Positions 1-6,944 of a stretch of DNA of 10,306 nucleotides are shown here, piece after piece. The position numbers and the translations under genes were made by a program. The notes beneath the pieces were generated by a model. That model saw only the letters and a program-made list of their open reading frames with translations, made no database searches and was not told where the DNA came from. The DNA lies in NCBI RefSeq assembly GCF_019131995.1, contig NZ_JAHONA010000045.1:1-10306 (forward strand). Direction: 5' to 3'. Position 1 is the stretch's first letter; the number at the start of each line of letters is the position of its first letter. This DNA comes from Collinsella aerofaciens (GTDB lineage: Bacteria > Actinomycetota > Coriobacteriia > Coriobacteriales > Coriobacteriaceae).

Positions 1-55
1 AAGCCCATTGTGGCACCCCGAGCCCGCGGAAAGAAGCTGCGCCGCGGGGGAGGCG

Positions 56-99
56 ACCCAAATGGCTTTCTCATATCGTCTTGGGTGAGGCGCTTTTTT
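56..99 (+). terminator. Probable intrinsic terminator of an upstream transcript
   Basis: ACCCAA (56-61) pairs with TTGGGT (81-86), and an outer GCGCC (39-43) can pair with GGCGC (89-93), directly followed by six T (94-99). The T tract and the GC-rich base of the stem fit an intrinsic terminator ending whatever lies left of the window. The stem is branched and long, so it is less clean than the one at 8441-8469. A competing hairpin, CCCGCGG (23-29) with CCGCGGG (42-48), uses part of the same sequence. No convincing coding frame was seen in bases 1-100. Confidence 0.5.
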
Positions 100-100
100 A

Positions 101-127
101 TTGCCGCATCAGCCCCGGGTATAAAAT
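101..127 (+). promoter_or_regulatory. Weak candidate promoter for the SBP-GGDEF operon
   Basis: TTGCCG (101-106) and TAAAAT (122-127) are separated by 15 bases, a short spacer. Transcription from here would begin near 134 and leave a short leader before the GTG start at 162. It follows directly on the terminator above, which is where a promoter would be expected. The boxes are imperfect. Confidence 0.3.
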
Positions 128-161
128 GAAATCCGACTGCTGTTTCGATGAAGGGGGGCGC

Positions 162-998
162 GTGCCCGGACGCATCAAGCGAGCCGCCATCGTCTCGTTT
201 ACGCTCATACTCCTTGTTGCCGTCTGTGCGGGCGTCCTGACGTATACCGTTCGAAGCAGTTCTTCCTCCCCGAATGAAGCCGACAAAGACCTCCCGGTGC
301 TCAAAATCGGCGTTACGGATAACGACCCCTATGTGTATGTCGATACCACGGGCGATTACGCCGGTATCGATATCGACATCGCCCGCGAGGCCTGCAAGCG
401 TGCGGGGATCAAGCCGCAATTTATCGACATATCTTGGAATGACCGCGATCGCCTACTCAAAAATGGCGATATCGATTGCCTGTGGTGCGACTATTCTCCC
501 TGTTATCGCGAGGATAAGTATTATTGGACTGAGCCGTATTTGACCCTAACGGTTTCGGTCGCCGCCAAGAAAACGAGTGGCATCACGTCCTTGGCGCATC
601 TCGATGGAAGCAAGACCATTGCGGTGATTGCGGGCTCGGTGAGCGAACGCCGATTGCTCGCAGGGGATCTGGAAATCTCGCCGGACGTGCAAATCAAATC
701 GTATGGTTCTGCCGAACTCTGCAAAGCCGCCCTCGCCAAAGGGTATGTCGACTGTTGGATGGCGGACGTTCAGTCGCTTGATCGACTCGTTGCCCAGTAT
801 CCTGGCGTTTATCGTGTGTTCGCCGACAACGTTATGACGGTTGACCTGGGCGTCGCGTTTGATGATAGCTATGAGGGGGAGTACGTCAAAAACCTCGATA
901 CCGCGCTGTTCGACATGGATCGAGACGGCACGATAGAGCACATTGTGGACAATTACAAGGCAGGAGCGACGACAGGCGGGCAAGGAGCGGAATCATGA
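162..998 (+). CDS. Extracellular solute-binding protein, family 3 (PBP2 fold)
   Basis: Likely an exported ligand-binding protein of the SBP_bac_3 family, which usually binds amino acids or other small polar solutes. The GTG at 162 is preferred (278 aa): it follows a purine-rich AAGGGGGG (151-158) and gives a proper export signal, with basic residues R4, K6 and R7 and then a hydrophobic run at about 8-27. Longer starts (TTG 81, ATG 126) would fall in the terminator or promoter and lack a ribosome binding site. The mature part opens with LKIGVTDNDPY and has the typical GIDIDIAREACKRAG and YWTEPYL segments of the family. A Cys at residue 22 is preceded by Val, so a lipobox is doubtful and the protein may stay membrane-anchored. 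No permease or ATPase gene is adjacent. The stop overlaps the next start (ATGA), which suggests a sensor role for the GGDEF protein rather than transport; that is inference. Confidence 0.85.
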   Translation: MPGRIKRAAIVSFTLILLVAVCAGVLTYTVRSSSSSPNEADKDLPVLKIGVTDNDPYVYVDTTGDYAGIDIDIAREACKRAGIKPQFIDISWNDRDRLLKNGDIDCLWCDYSPCYREDKYYWTEPYLTLTVSVAAKKTSGITSLAHLDGSKTIAVIAGSVSERRLLAGDLEISPDVQIKSYGSAELCKAALAKGYVDCWMADVQSLDRLVAQYPGVYRVFADNVMTVDLGVAFDDSYEGEYVKNLDTALFDMDRDGTIEHIVDNYKAGATTGGQGAES

Positions 999-2794
999 CA
1001 AATGACGAGCGCCGCTTTCGCCGAAAGAGTTTAGCCGCAGTGGCCATCGGCATCGTGGCCAGCGTTGCCCTACTGAGTCTGCTCTATATAGTCGGCACGC
1101 ATCGCTGCCTTGATAAAACGCTTGGGTTCGGCCAGGAAACCATGGTGTTTTTAAAAAATGCCTGCGAAAAATATGACCGATATGAACAGGGAAGAAAAAC
1201 TGAGGCGACGCACAATTTGGATGCGGCGCTCGAGTCGTTTGCGACGTTCTTGCCGCCTGATCGATTTGAAGTCAACGACGATCTGGTCGAGGAATATGTC
1301 CATACCGAGAGCCTTTCGGGAATGTTGGTCATGGACGCCGATGGTCATATGGTCGCCCATTACGATATCGACGGCCGCGATCCACTCATGCTGTGGCGAG
1401 AGGAGCTGGCCTGTTCGTCGATCGCATCGATGTATCGAGGGTCCAAAGTTTCCTACTCGGCCGCTGTCGAGCGCCGCGGTGTCGACTTTGCCGTGAGTGC
1501 CGTTCCATACGGTGATGGGGTAGCGTTGGGGTATCGATCCCTTGCGGCTGAGCCCGCCGATGACTATTCATACACAATCGCCGACGTCCTTGTGAACAAC
1601 ACGTTCCATCAGAGTCCAACAGTGCTTGTGATGCGCGATGCGCAAATCGTTTCTTCAAACGATTCGACCGTCGATATAACCCTTGCCCGGCTTCTCGCCG
1701 ATAGCGGAATTGACTGGAAAGACGAGGGCGTAACACGTATCGAATATCGGGGGACCACCTTATATGCCGTGCGTGCGGCATATAAGGACTACCGCCTGTT
1801 TGCGCTATATCCCAAATCTGAGGTCATGTCTGACAGGATTTCATTTGTCGCCGTCGGCGTCTTGGTGTGCCTTGCGTTTTGGGTTGTGGTGCTGCTAGCG
1901 CGAAATATCGTTGACCATCGAAACTTAGCCGAAAAGGACAAACAGCTCGGCATTATCAATGCCATAAGTGCCATCTACGACTCGACCTTCCTTTTACATC
2001 TCGATACGCTCGAGATCGAGGGAATCAACATGTCGCCGGCGATAGCGAAGATATTTGCCGAACACAGCGAGGCGTATGACTTTATGGACACGGTCTGCCG
2101 AGATATCGTGAGCCCCGAAAGCCGTGAAGCGGTTGTGGGACTTGTGGATATGAAGACACTTCGGGGTCGTATGGAGGGCGTGCCATACTTGGCCGCCGAG
2201 GTGCGAGATTGTCGAGGTACTTGGTATTCGCTGCAGGTCGTCCCCCAGCATCGCGACGAGCAAGGCCGGCTGGAATCGGTCGTCGTGGCGACGCACAACA
2301 TATCGATGGTCAAGCATGCCGAGGAGCTGTCATACCAAGATAAGCTGACGGGGCTTCGCAACCGCAACTATCTTGAATCGCGTGGAGATAGCCTGGTAAA
2401 CGAGGGCTTGCCAGTGAGCGTGATTATGGTGGACTGTAATTATCTCAAGCGGACCAACGACATCTATGGTCACGAGATGGGGGATGAACTGCTGCGACGG
2501 ACGGCGTCCGTGCTGCGGCGGGTGGCTGGTGCGGATTACCTGCCGATGCGCGTTGGCGGCGACGAGTTTTTGCTGGTTTGCCCCCATACTGACAACGAGT
2601 CTGCGCTCGGGCTGGAACAGGATCTTCGTCTCGGTCTTGCCGCGGTAAGCGATGAGACCCTGACGGTCAGCGCATCGATTGGCGTGGCGACCGTCGAGAC
2701 GGCTGGAAATACGCTGGCCGATGTATATCGCGTCGCCGACCACAATATGTATCGGGAGAAGCGCATGGTCCACGTACAGGGTGCGGACTGCTAA
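995..2794 (+). CDS. Membrane diguanylate cyclase with periplasmic sensor, PAS-like and GGDEF domains
   Basis: Predicted to make cyclic di-GMP from two GTP at the inner face of the membrane. The 599 residues read as: transmembrane helix 13-33; a periplasmic domain of about 250 residues (34-281), whose segment GMLVMDADGHMVAHYD resembles Cache/PAS-type sensors; transmembrane helix 282-302; a PAS-like domain at about 315-440; and a GGDEF domain from about 445, opening with DKLTGLRNRNYLE. The catalytic motif GGDEF is intact at 521-525, and the upstream NDIYGHEMGDELL segment is present. The RxxD inhibitory site expected before GGDEF is absent; the aligned residues read GADY. No EAL or HD-GYP domain is present. 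The gene starts inside the stop of the solute-binding protein gene (ATGA), so the two are probably translationally coupled. Assigning the sensor part to dCache is a guess from pattern only; the cyclase call is firm. Confidence 0.93.
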   Translation: MTNDERRFRRKSLAAVAIGIVASVALLSLLYIVGTHRCLDKTLGFGQETMVFLKNACEKYDRYEQGRKTEATHNLDAALESFATFLPPDRFEVNDDLVEEYVHTESLSGMLVMDADGHMVAHYDIDGRDPLMLWREELACSSIASMYRGSKVSYSAAVERRGVDFAVSAVPYGDGVALGYRSLAAEPADDYSYTIADVLVNNTFHQSPTVLVMRDAQIVSSNDSTVDITLARLLADSGIDWKDEGVTRIEYRGTTLYAVRAAYKDYRLFALYPKSEVMSDRISFVAVGVLVCLAFWVVVLLARNIVDHRNLAEKDKQLGIINAISAIYDSTFLLHLDTLEIEGINMSPAIAKIFAEHSEAYDFMDTVCRDIVSPESREAVVGLVDMKTLRGRMEGVPYLAAEVRDCRGTWYSLQVVPQHRDEQGRLESVVVATHNISMVKHAEELSYQDKLTGLRNRNYLESRGDSLVNEGLPVSVIMVDCNYLKRTNDIYGHEMGDELLRRTASVLRRVAGADYLPMRVGGDEFLLVCPHTDNESALGLEQDLRLGLAAVSDETLTVSASIGVATVETAGNTLADVYRVADHNMYREKRMVHVQGADC

Positions 2795-2800
2795 TCTTGC

Positions 2801-2867
2801 CCCCGCCAGTCCAAGCATCGTAGGATGTTGAATCGGTGCTTGCGATAATAAGTCGGTCCAGGCGGGG
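2801..2867 (+). other. Inverted-repeat structure between the GGDEF and TSCPD genes
   Basis: CCCCGCC (2801-2807) pairs with GGCGGGG (2861-2867), and inside it CAAGCA (2812-2817) pairs with TGCTTG (2837-2842). It lacks a following T tract, so it is not a standard terminator. It may stabilise the end of the cyclase transcript. A GATAAT (2867-2872) overlaps its right edge and is a possible -10 box for the next gene, but no -35 box at a normal distance was found. Confidence 0.35.
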
Positions 2868-2907
2868 ATAATAGACGTCTGAAATTTCTTTCTGAGAGGG
2901 GATCTCA

Positions 2908-3171
2908 ATGATTAGTTTTGACTACAAGCCTCAGGGTGTATGCTCTCGCAATATTCACCTCAATCTCTCTGACGATGGCAGCAAGGTGCTGGGCGTCGAG
3001 TTTACTGGCGGCTGCGATGGCAACCTCAAGGCCATCTCCAGGCTGGTCGAGGGCGCTCCCGCCGATCGCGTAATCGAGGTTCTCGCCGGTAATACCTGCG
3101 GTATGAAAAAGACCTCTTGCGCCGATCAGCTTACGCGCGCTATCGAGGCCGCTCGCGCAGAGATCGCCTAA
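2908..3171 (+). CDS. TIGR03905-type TSCPD domain protein, function unknown
   Basis: A small 87-residue protein matching the TIGR03905 TSCPD family, recognised by YKPQGVCS at the N-terminus, the central GGCDGNLKAIS and the C-terminal CG-x4-TSC segment. The family is uncharacterised; a related domain occurs at the C-terminus of some B12-dependent ribonucleotide reductases. Four cysteines (C12, C36, C64, C71) sit in the conserved blocks and could form a metal site; this is inference. The motif that names the family reads TSCAD here, with Ala72 in place of Pro. The start is supported by AGAGGGG (2895-2901) six bases upstream. Its stop TAA shares one base with the next ATG (TAATG), so it is probably co-translated with the Tat lipoprotein gene. 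No signal peptide, hence cytoplasmic. Confidence 0.88.
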   Translation: MISFDYKPQGVCSRNIHLNLSDDGSKVLGVEFTGGCDGNLKAISRLVEGAPADRVIEVLAGNTCGMKKTSCADQLTRAIEAARAEIA

Positions 3172-4382
3172 TGAGCATCGCTGATCGCTTTAAGAATGGA
3201 ATAACGCGTCGAGGTTTTGTGCTGGGTGGCGCCGCTACCGGTGCTGCTGCCGTACTGGCCGGTTGCTCGAAAAAAACGGGCACGAGTGATGATGCCGCTG
3301 GCGAGCCGCAGGTTATCAAGGACGATTCCAAGATCATCTCGATTACGGATGAGTACGAGGCAGTCGACATCGATCTTGAGCCGGCGGCGTCGTGGACGCT
3401 GCCTCTGGGTACGCTGCTGTACTACTGCGACGGCGATTACGCCGCGGCGATGATGGCGCCCGCATCGGCGCTGCACGCCAACACACTCGGTGTGCTCAAC
3501 CTGGGTGATGGCTCGCTTACCACATTAATCGAGGATCCTATCGAGGGCACGGGATATGCATTCTACGATGTCCGTGCCGGCGACGGCGTTTTCGCGTGGG
3601 TTGAGATGAACTTTGCCAATTCATCGTGGAAGCTCTACGCTCAAAATCTGTCGGGCGCTTCGCTCTCTGGCGACGTGGTTGAGCTCGATCGAGGTGGCAA
3701 GGACTACGATCCGCCGCTGTTTACGGCGTTCGGGGCATCAGTCATCTGGTATAAAATGCCTTCGGCAGGCGGCAATAAAACGAGTAGTGATTCGTTTTGC
3801 TATCGTCGCTCGCTTGATGAATCCAAGGCCGAGGTAATTTGGAAATCGACGGGCCGCTTTGCATCGGCCCCGCGCGCGAGCGACGGCATTTTGACCATCT
3901 CGCCGCGTGTCCGCAACGACGAGGGCGTCTACTACGGCATAACGGCAATCGATCTGACCGACGGCAACAACACCAAACGTGCCCAGCTAGTCCTTCCCTC
4001 GTCAGTCTCGCCTTTCGAGGCCGTATATATGGGCGATACCTTCGTGTTTTCTATCGAGGCGGCCTATAGTGGCGTGGGCAGCCTGGGCAATATGGGCACA
4101 TATATCGGTAATGAGGGAGGGCCGTACCTCTTCCTGTCCCGCGAGCCGCTCGCATGTGCGGCTGGCAAGAAGAATAAATACCTTGTTAAGGTACAGGCGT
4201 TGCATTTCCTGATCGACACCTCTGCCAAGACCTATGGCTCGCTGCTGTCGCCCGACCGCGCTTTGGAGTATGGCGATTATCCAGCTACGGCGGGAAAATC
4301 GGACTCATTCCTTACGTACGCCACGGTGCGCAACAGCCAGGGTATACCAGAGACGGTCACTGCACGTCTATTCTCTCTTTAA
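3171..4382 (+). CDS. Tat-exported lipoprotein, function unknown
   Basis: I do not recognise a named family. From the ATG at 3171 the protein is 403 residues. The N-terminus has a twin-arginine motif (TRRGFVL, residues 12-18), a hydrophobic Ala/Gly-rich stretch and the lipobox LAGC with Cys32. It is therefore predicted to be exported folded by the Tat system and lipid-anchored on the outside of the membrane. The remaining ~370 residues are rich in short beta-type segments with repeated Trp/Tyr and Asp-Gly turns (for example around residues 120-170 and 220-270), which suggests a beta-propeller or other all-beta fold; this is inference only. No catalytic motif is evident. Starting upstream of 3171 would place a basic leader before the Tat signal and would overlap the TSCPD gene more deeply, so 3171 is preferred. 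It overlaps the TSCPD stop by one base. Confidence 0.82.
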   Translation: MSIADRFKNGITRRGFVLGGAATGAAAVLAGCSKKTGTSDDAAGEPQVIKDDSKIISITDEYEAVDIDLEPAASWTLPLGTLLYYCDGDYAAAMMAPASALHANTLGVLNLGDGSLTTLIEDPIEGTGYAFYDVRAGDGVFAWVEMNFANSSWKLYAQNLSGASLSGDVVELDRGGKDYDPPLFTAFGASVIWYKMPSAGGNKTSSDSFCYRRSLDESKAEVIWKSTGRFASAPRASDGILTISPRVRNDEGVYYGITAIDLTDGNNTKRAQLVLPSSVSPFEAVYMGDTFVFSIEAAYSGVGSLGNMGTYIGNEGGPYLFLSREPLACAAGKKNKYLVKVQALHFLIDTSAKTYGSLLSPDRALEYGDYPATAGKSDSFLTYATVRNSQGIPETVTARLFSL

Positions 4383-4441
4383 GCTTAGAGGGGTTAAAAA
4401 GGCGCCAACAGGGGAATAAACGCGTTGTAATTGTGAGTACC

Positions 4442-4480
4442 GCCCGCCGAGCTGCCGCGTCATAGCGGCATCCGGCGGGC
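4442..4480 (+). other. Strong hairpin without T tract between the lipoprotein and regulator genes
   Basis: GCCCGCCG (4442-4449) pairs with CGGCGGGC (4473-4480), and inside it TGCCGC pairs with GCGGCA around a short loop. The stem is long and GC-rich but no run of T follows on either strand. It may act as a transcript-end stabiliser or a Rho-assisted stop for the lipoprotein gene; it lies just upstream of the candidate -10 box of the regulator. Confidence 0.45.
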
Positions 4481-4490
4481 TCAGGTGCGT

Positions 4491-4496
4491 TAAAAT
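4491..4496 (+). promoter_or_regulatory. Candidate -10 box for the two-component operon
   Basis: TAAAAT at 4491-4496 lies 40 bases before the ATG of the response regulator, which would give a leader of about 30 bases. No -35 box at 16-18 bases is visible, since that space is occupied by the hairpin at 4442-4480. A weak call. Confidence 0.3.
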
Positions 4497-4535
4497 GGGC
4501 TTGTTCTTAGCTAATTGAGACAGGGGGGCCGTGTT

Positions 4536-5258
4536 ATGGCTTCAGATGCAAAAAAGATTCTGCTGGTCGAGGATGAGAAGGCAATCCGTGACGCCGTCGC
4601 TGCCTATCTCGAGCGCGAAGGCTACTGGGTTGTGGGCGTCGGCGACGGCCAGTCCGCGATCGAGGAGTTCGAGAAGCATCAGTTCGACCTGGTCGTGCTC
4701 GACCTTATGCTCCCCAAGATCCCCGGCGAGCGCGTTTGCCGCACCATTCGCGATACCTCGGATGTCCCCATCATCATGCTGACGGCTAAGGGCGAGATCG
4801 AGGACCGTATTATCGGTCTTGAGCTCGGCGCCGACGACTATCTGATTAAGCCGTTCTCGCCGCGCGAGCTCGTCGCCCGCGTTCGCGCTCTGTTCCGCCG
4901 TGCCCATCAGGCCGACGAGCCCGCCGTCGAGGTACTCGACTTCGGCGATCTGGTCATCGATATCTCGGGCCACAAGATCTTGGTCGAGGGCAAGGAAGTC
5001 GATCTGACGGCTTCCGAGTTCAAGCTGCTCACCACGCTTGCCCGCCATCCCGGCCGTGTGTATAACCGCATGGAGCTGGTCGAGAAAGTGCTCGGGTATG
5101 ACTTTGAGGGCTATGAGCGCACCATCGATAGCCACGTGAAGAATCTTCGCGCCAAGCTGGGCGATGATCCCAAGAAGCCCAAGTGGCTCTACACCGTCCA
5201 TGGTGTCGGCTATCGCTTCGAGGCTCCGGCCAAGACCGATAAGTCGGACGAGAAATAG
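4536..5258 (+). CDS. OmpR/PhoB-family response regulator
   Basis: A DNA-binding response regulator of 240 residues, the usual length. The receiver domain (about 6-120) has the acidic pair E12/D13, phospho-acceptor D56 in LVVLDLMLP, T83 and K105 in the IKP motif. A winged-helix DNA-binding domain follows (about 138-235), with the typical LTASEFKLL, RTIDSHVKNLRAKLG and VHGVGYRFE segments. The ATG at 4536 is chosen because AGGGGGG lies 7-8 bases upstream; a TTG at 4515 is upstream of that site and unlikely. The sensor kinase begins 11 bases after the stop, so the pair forms an operon. It most resembles generic PhoB/MtrA-like regulators; a more specific name cannot be given, and no target gene can be read from the context. 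Confidence 0.95.
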   Translation: MASDAKKILLVEDEKAIRDAVAAYLEREGYWVVGVGDGQSAIEEFEKHQFDLVVLDLMLPKIPGERVCRTIRDTSDVPIIMLTAKGEIEDRIIGLELGADDYLIKPFSPRELVARVRALFRRAHQADEPAVEVLDFGDLVIDISGHKILVEGKEVDLTASEFKLLTTLARHPGRVYNRMELVEKVLGYDFEGYERTIDSHVKNLRAKLGDDPKKPKWLYTVHGVGYRFEAPAKTDKSDEK

Positions 5259-5269
5259 GGAAATCACAT

Positions 5270-6835
5270 ATGACACCTGCGCGCTTTGAAATCGGACAAA
5301 AGCACAAGCAGGAGAGCGAGGCGGGTTCCAAGGCTAGTTGGAACACGCCTCGTTCCGATTCACGGCCAACGATGAGCTATCCCTCGCGCATGGCACTTGC
5401 TTTTGCTCTGACATCGCTCATGACGGTATTGGTGCTGGTGGGCGTTGTCTCTGTTGTGTGGGGCACGGTCTTTTCGGATTACACACGCTCCAATATCGTC
5501 GAAATCGCAAATTCCGCTGCCGAGAAGTTGGCAACCTCATATGAGGAAAACGGCTCTTGGACCGCGGGAGAACTGCGCACGGTCGCAACGTCGAGTTTGG
5601 TTTCCGACGATCTGGGCATGCAGGTCGTCAATAAAAAGGGCGTGATCGTTTATGACGATTCCTGGCCCTCGGCAAGCGCCACCGCCGATATACGCGAAAA
5701 CCAGGCTACGACCGACGACACGAGCGGCAAGAGGGCATCGCATAGCCCGGTCTCGTCTGCTCCAACCGACTCCGATAGCGTTGCTAACGTCGAGATTGTA
5801 ACGTCTTCCGGCGAGCATGTCGGACAGGTAAAGCTGTGGGCCATCGGCTCCGACGCGCTGCTCACCAAGGCGGACTCTGCGTTTAGGGAGAAGACCTTTA
5901 ACGCCATGGCCCTCGCCGCGGTTGTTGCAATCTGCATTTCGGTCGTTATCGGATCGCTCGTGTCGCGCATGCTCACCAAGCCGATTCATCGCATCACCAG
6001 TACCGCAAAGCAAATCCGTGACGGCGACCTGTCGGCTCGCACGGGACTGCGCGGTGATGACGAGATCGATCAGCTGGGTGAGACCTTCGATGAGATGGCC
6101 ACTTCGCTCGAGAAGGATATGAAACACGAGAAGCGCCTGACCTCAGACGTTGCACACGAGCTTCGCACGCCGCTTATGGCCATGCTCGCAACGGTCGAGG
6201 CCATGCAGGATGGCGTGTATCCCACCGACGATGAGCATTTGGAAACCGTTGCTTCCGAGACGCGTCGCCTGGCTCGTCTGGTGCAGCAGATGCTCGACCT
6301 GTCGCGCATGGAAAACAGCACGGCTCCGCTCAACCTTGAGCCGGTGGACATGGTTCCTTTCGTGCGTTCCATCGTTAATGCCCAGGAGCGCCTGTTTGTC
6401 GACCGCGATCTGCGCCTGCGTTTTGCGGACGAGACCCAGGGTCACGACGATGTCGTCGAGGCCGATCCCGACATGATCACGCAATGTGTTATCAACCTCA
6501 TGAGCAACGCCATGCGCTACACCCCCGAGGGCGGTTGGGTCGTGGTGTCGGTGCTCAGTGACCGCAAGCACGTCAGCATTGCCGTTTCTGATACCGGCAT
6601 CGGTATTGCCAAGGACGATTTGTCGCGCATCTTCGGGCGGTTTTGGCGCGCCGATGCCAGCCGCGCCCGCGAAGCTGGCGGCCTGGGCGTTGGCCTCGCC
6701 GTGACCAAGCAGATCGTCGAGCGTCACCATGGCTACATATCCGTGGAGTCGGAGCTTGGAAAGGGTACGACTTTTACAATTCATCTGCCCCGCGAGCACA
6801 CGGCAGACGCGGCATCTACTACAATGGAGCACTAG
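5270..6835 (+). CDS. Membrane sensor histidine kinase, partner of the upstream regulator
   Basis: A 521-residue HAMP-type histidine kinase. Order: a cytoplasmic, polar N-terminus of about 40 residues; transmembrane helix 41-68; an extracellular sensor (about 69-208) with a Ser/Thr/Asp-rich stretch at 133-172; transmembrane helix 209-231; HAMP (232-284); HisKA with the H-box VAHELRTPL and phospho-acceptor H296; and an ATPase domain with the N-box NLMSNAMRYTPEGG (N409, N413), G1 box DTGIG (441-445), F box (IFGRFWRAD) and G2 box (GGLGVGL, about 470-476). All key residues are present, so it should be active. AGGGA lies about 8 bases before the ATG at 5270; the later ATG at residue 35 has no ribosome binding site. 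It should phosphorylate D56 of the regulator encoded just upstream. The signal sensed is unknown. Confidence 0.95.
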   Translation: MTPARFEIGQKHKQESEAGSKASWNTPRSDSRPTMSYPSRMALAFALTSLMTVLVLVGVVSVVWGTVFSDYTRSNIVEIANSAAEKLATSYEENGSWTAGELRTVATSSLVSDDLGMQVVNKKGVIVYDDSWPSASATADIRENQATTDDTSGKRASHSPVSSAPTDSDSVANVEIVTSSGEHVGQVKLWAIGSDALLTKADSAFREKTFNAMALAAVVAICISVVIGSLVSRMLTKPIHRITSTAKQIRDGDLSARTGLRGDDEIDQLGETFDEMATSLEKDMKHEKRLTSDVAHELRTPLMAMLATVEAMQDGVYPTDDEHLETVASETRRLARLVQQMLDLSRMENSTAPLNLEPVDMVPFVRSIVNAQERLFVDRDLRLRFADETQGHDDVVEADPDMITQCVINLMSNAMRYTPEGGWVVVSVLSDRKHVSIAVSDTGIGIAKDDLSRIFGRFWRADASRAREAGGLGVGLAVTKQIVERHHGYISVESELGKGTTFTIHLPREHTADAASTTMEH

Positions 6836-6893
6836 CTTTTCGCTATTCGGTGAAGGAGGGGCCGCGTCCCTGCCGCTCCGAGTTTGCGAAAAC

Positions 6894-6913
6894 ATGCGGG
6901 AAAGAACCCGCAT
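6894..6913 (+). terminator. Hairpin between the kinase gene and purC, weak terminator
   Basis: ATGCGGG (6894-6900) pairs perfectly with CCCGCAT (6907-6913) around the loop AAAGAA. Only a short, broken T stretch follows (TTCTGTCG), so it may be a weak terminator of the two-component operon or a leader structure of purC. The purC ribosome binding site begins 18 bases downstream. Confidence 0.4.
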
Positions 6914-6944
6914 TTCTGTCGTATTTAGGTAAGGAGTGACTCAC

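Noticed and set aside
41..58. Resemblance of GGGGGAGGCGACCC to the 3' part of a ZTP riboswitch
   Set aside because: The matching 5' partner (GGGTCG followed by the conserved GACTGGC segment) is not present upstream, and the downstream gene is not a purine or folate gene.
81..161. Longer N-terminus for the solute-binding protein from TTG 81 or ATG 126
   Set aside because: TTG 81 lies in the 3' arm of the probable terminator, neither start has a ribosome binding site, and the GTG at 162 has both a purine-rich site and a correctly placed signal sequence.
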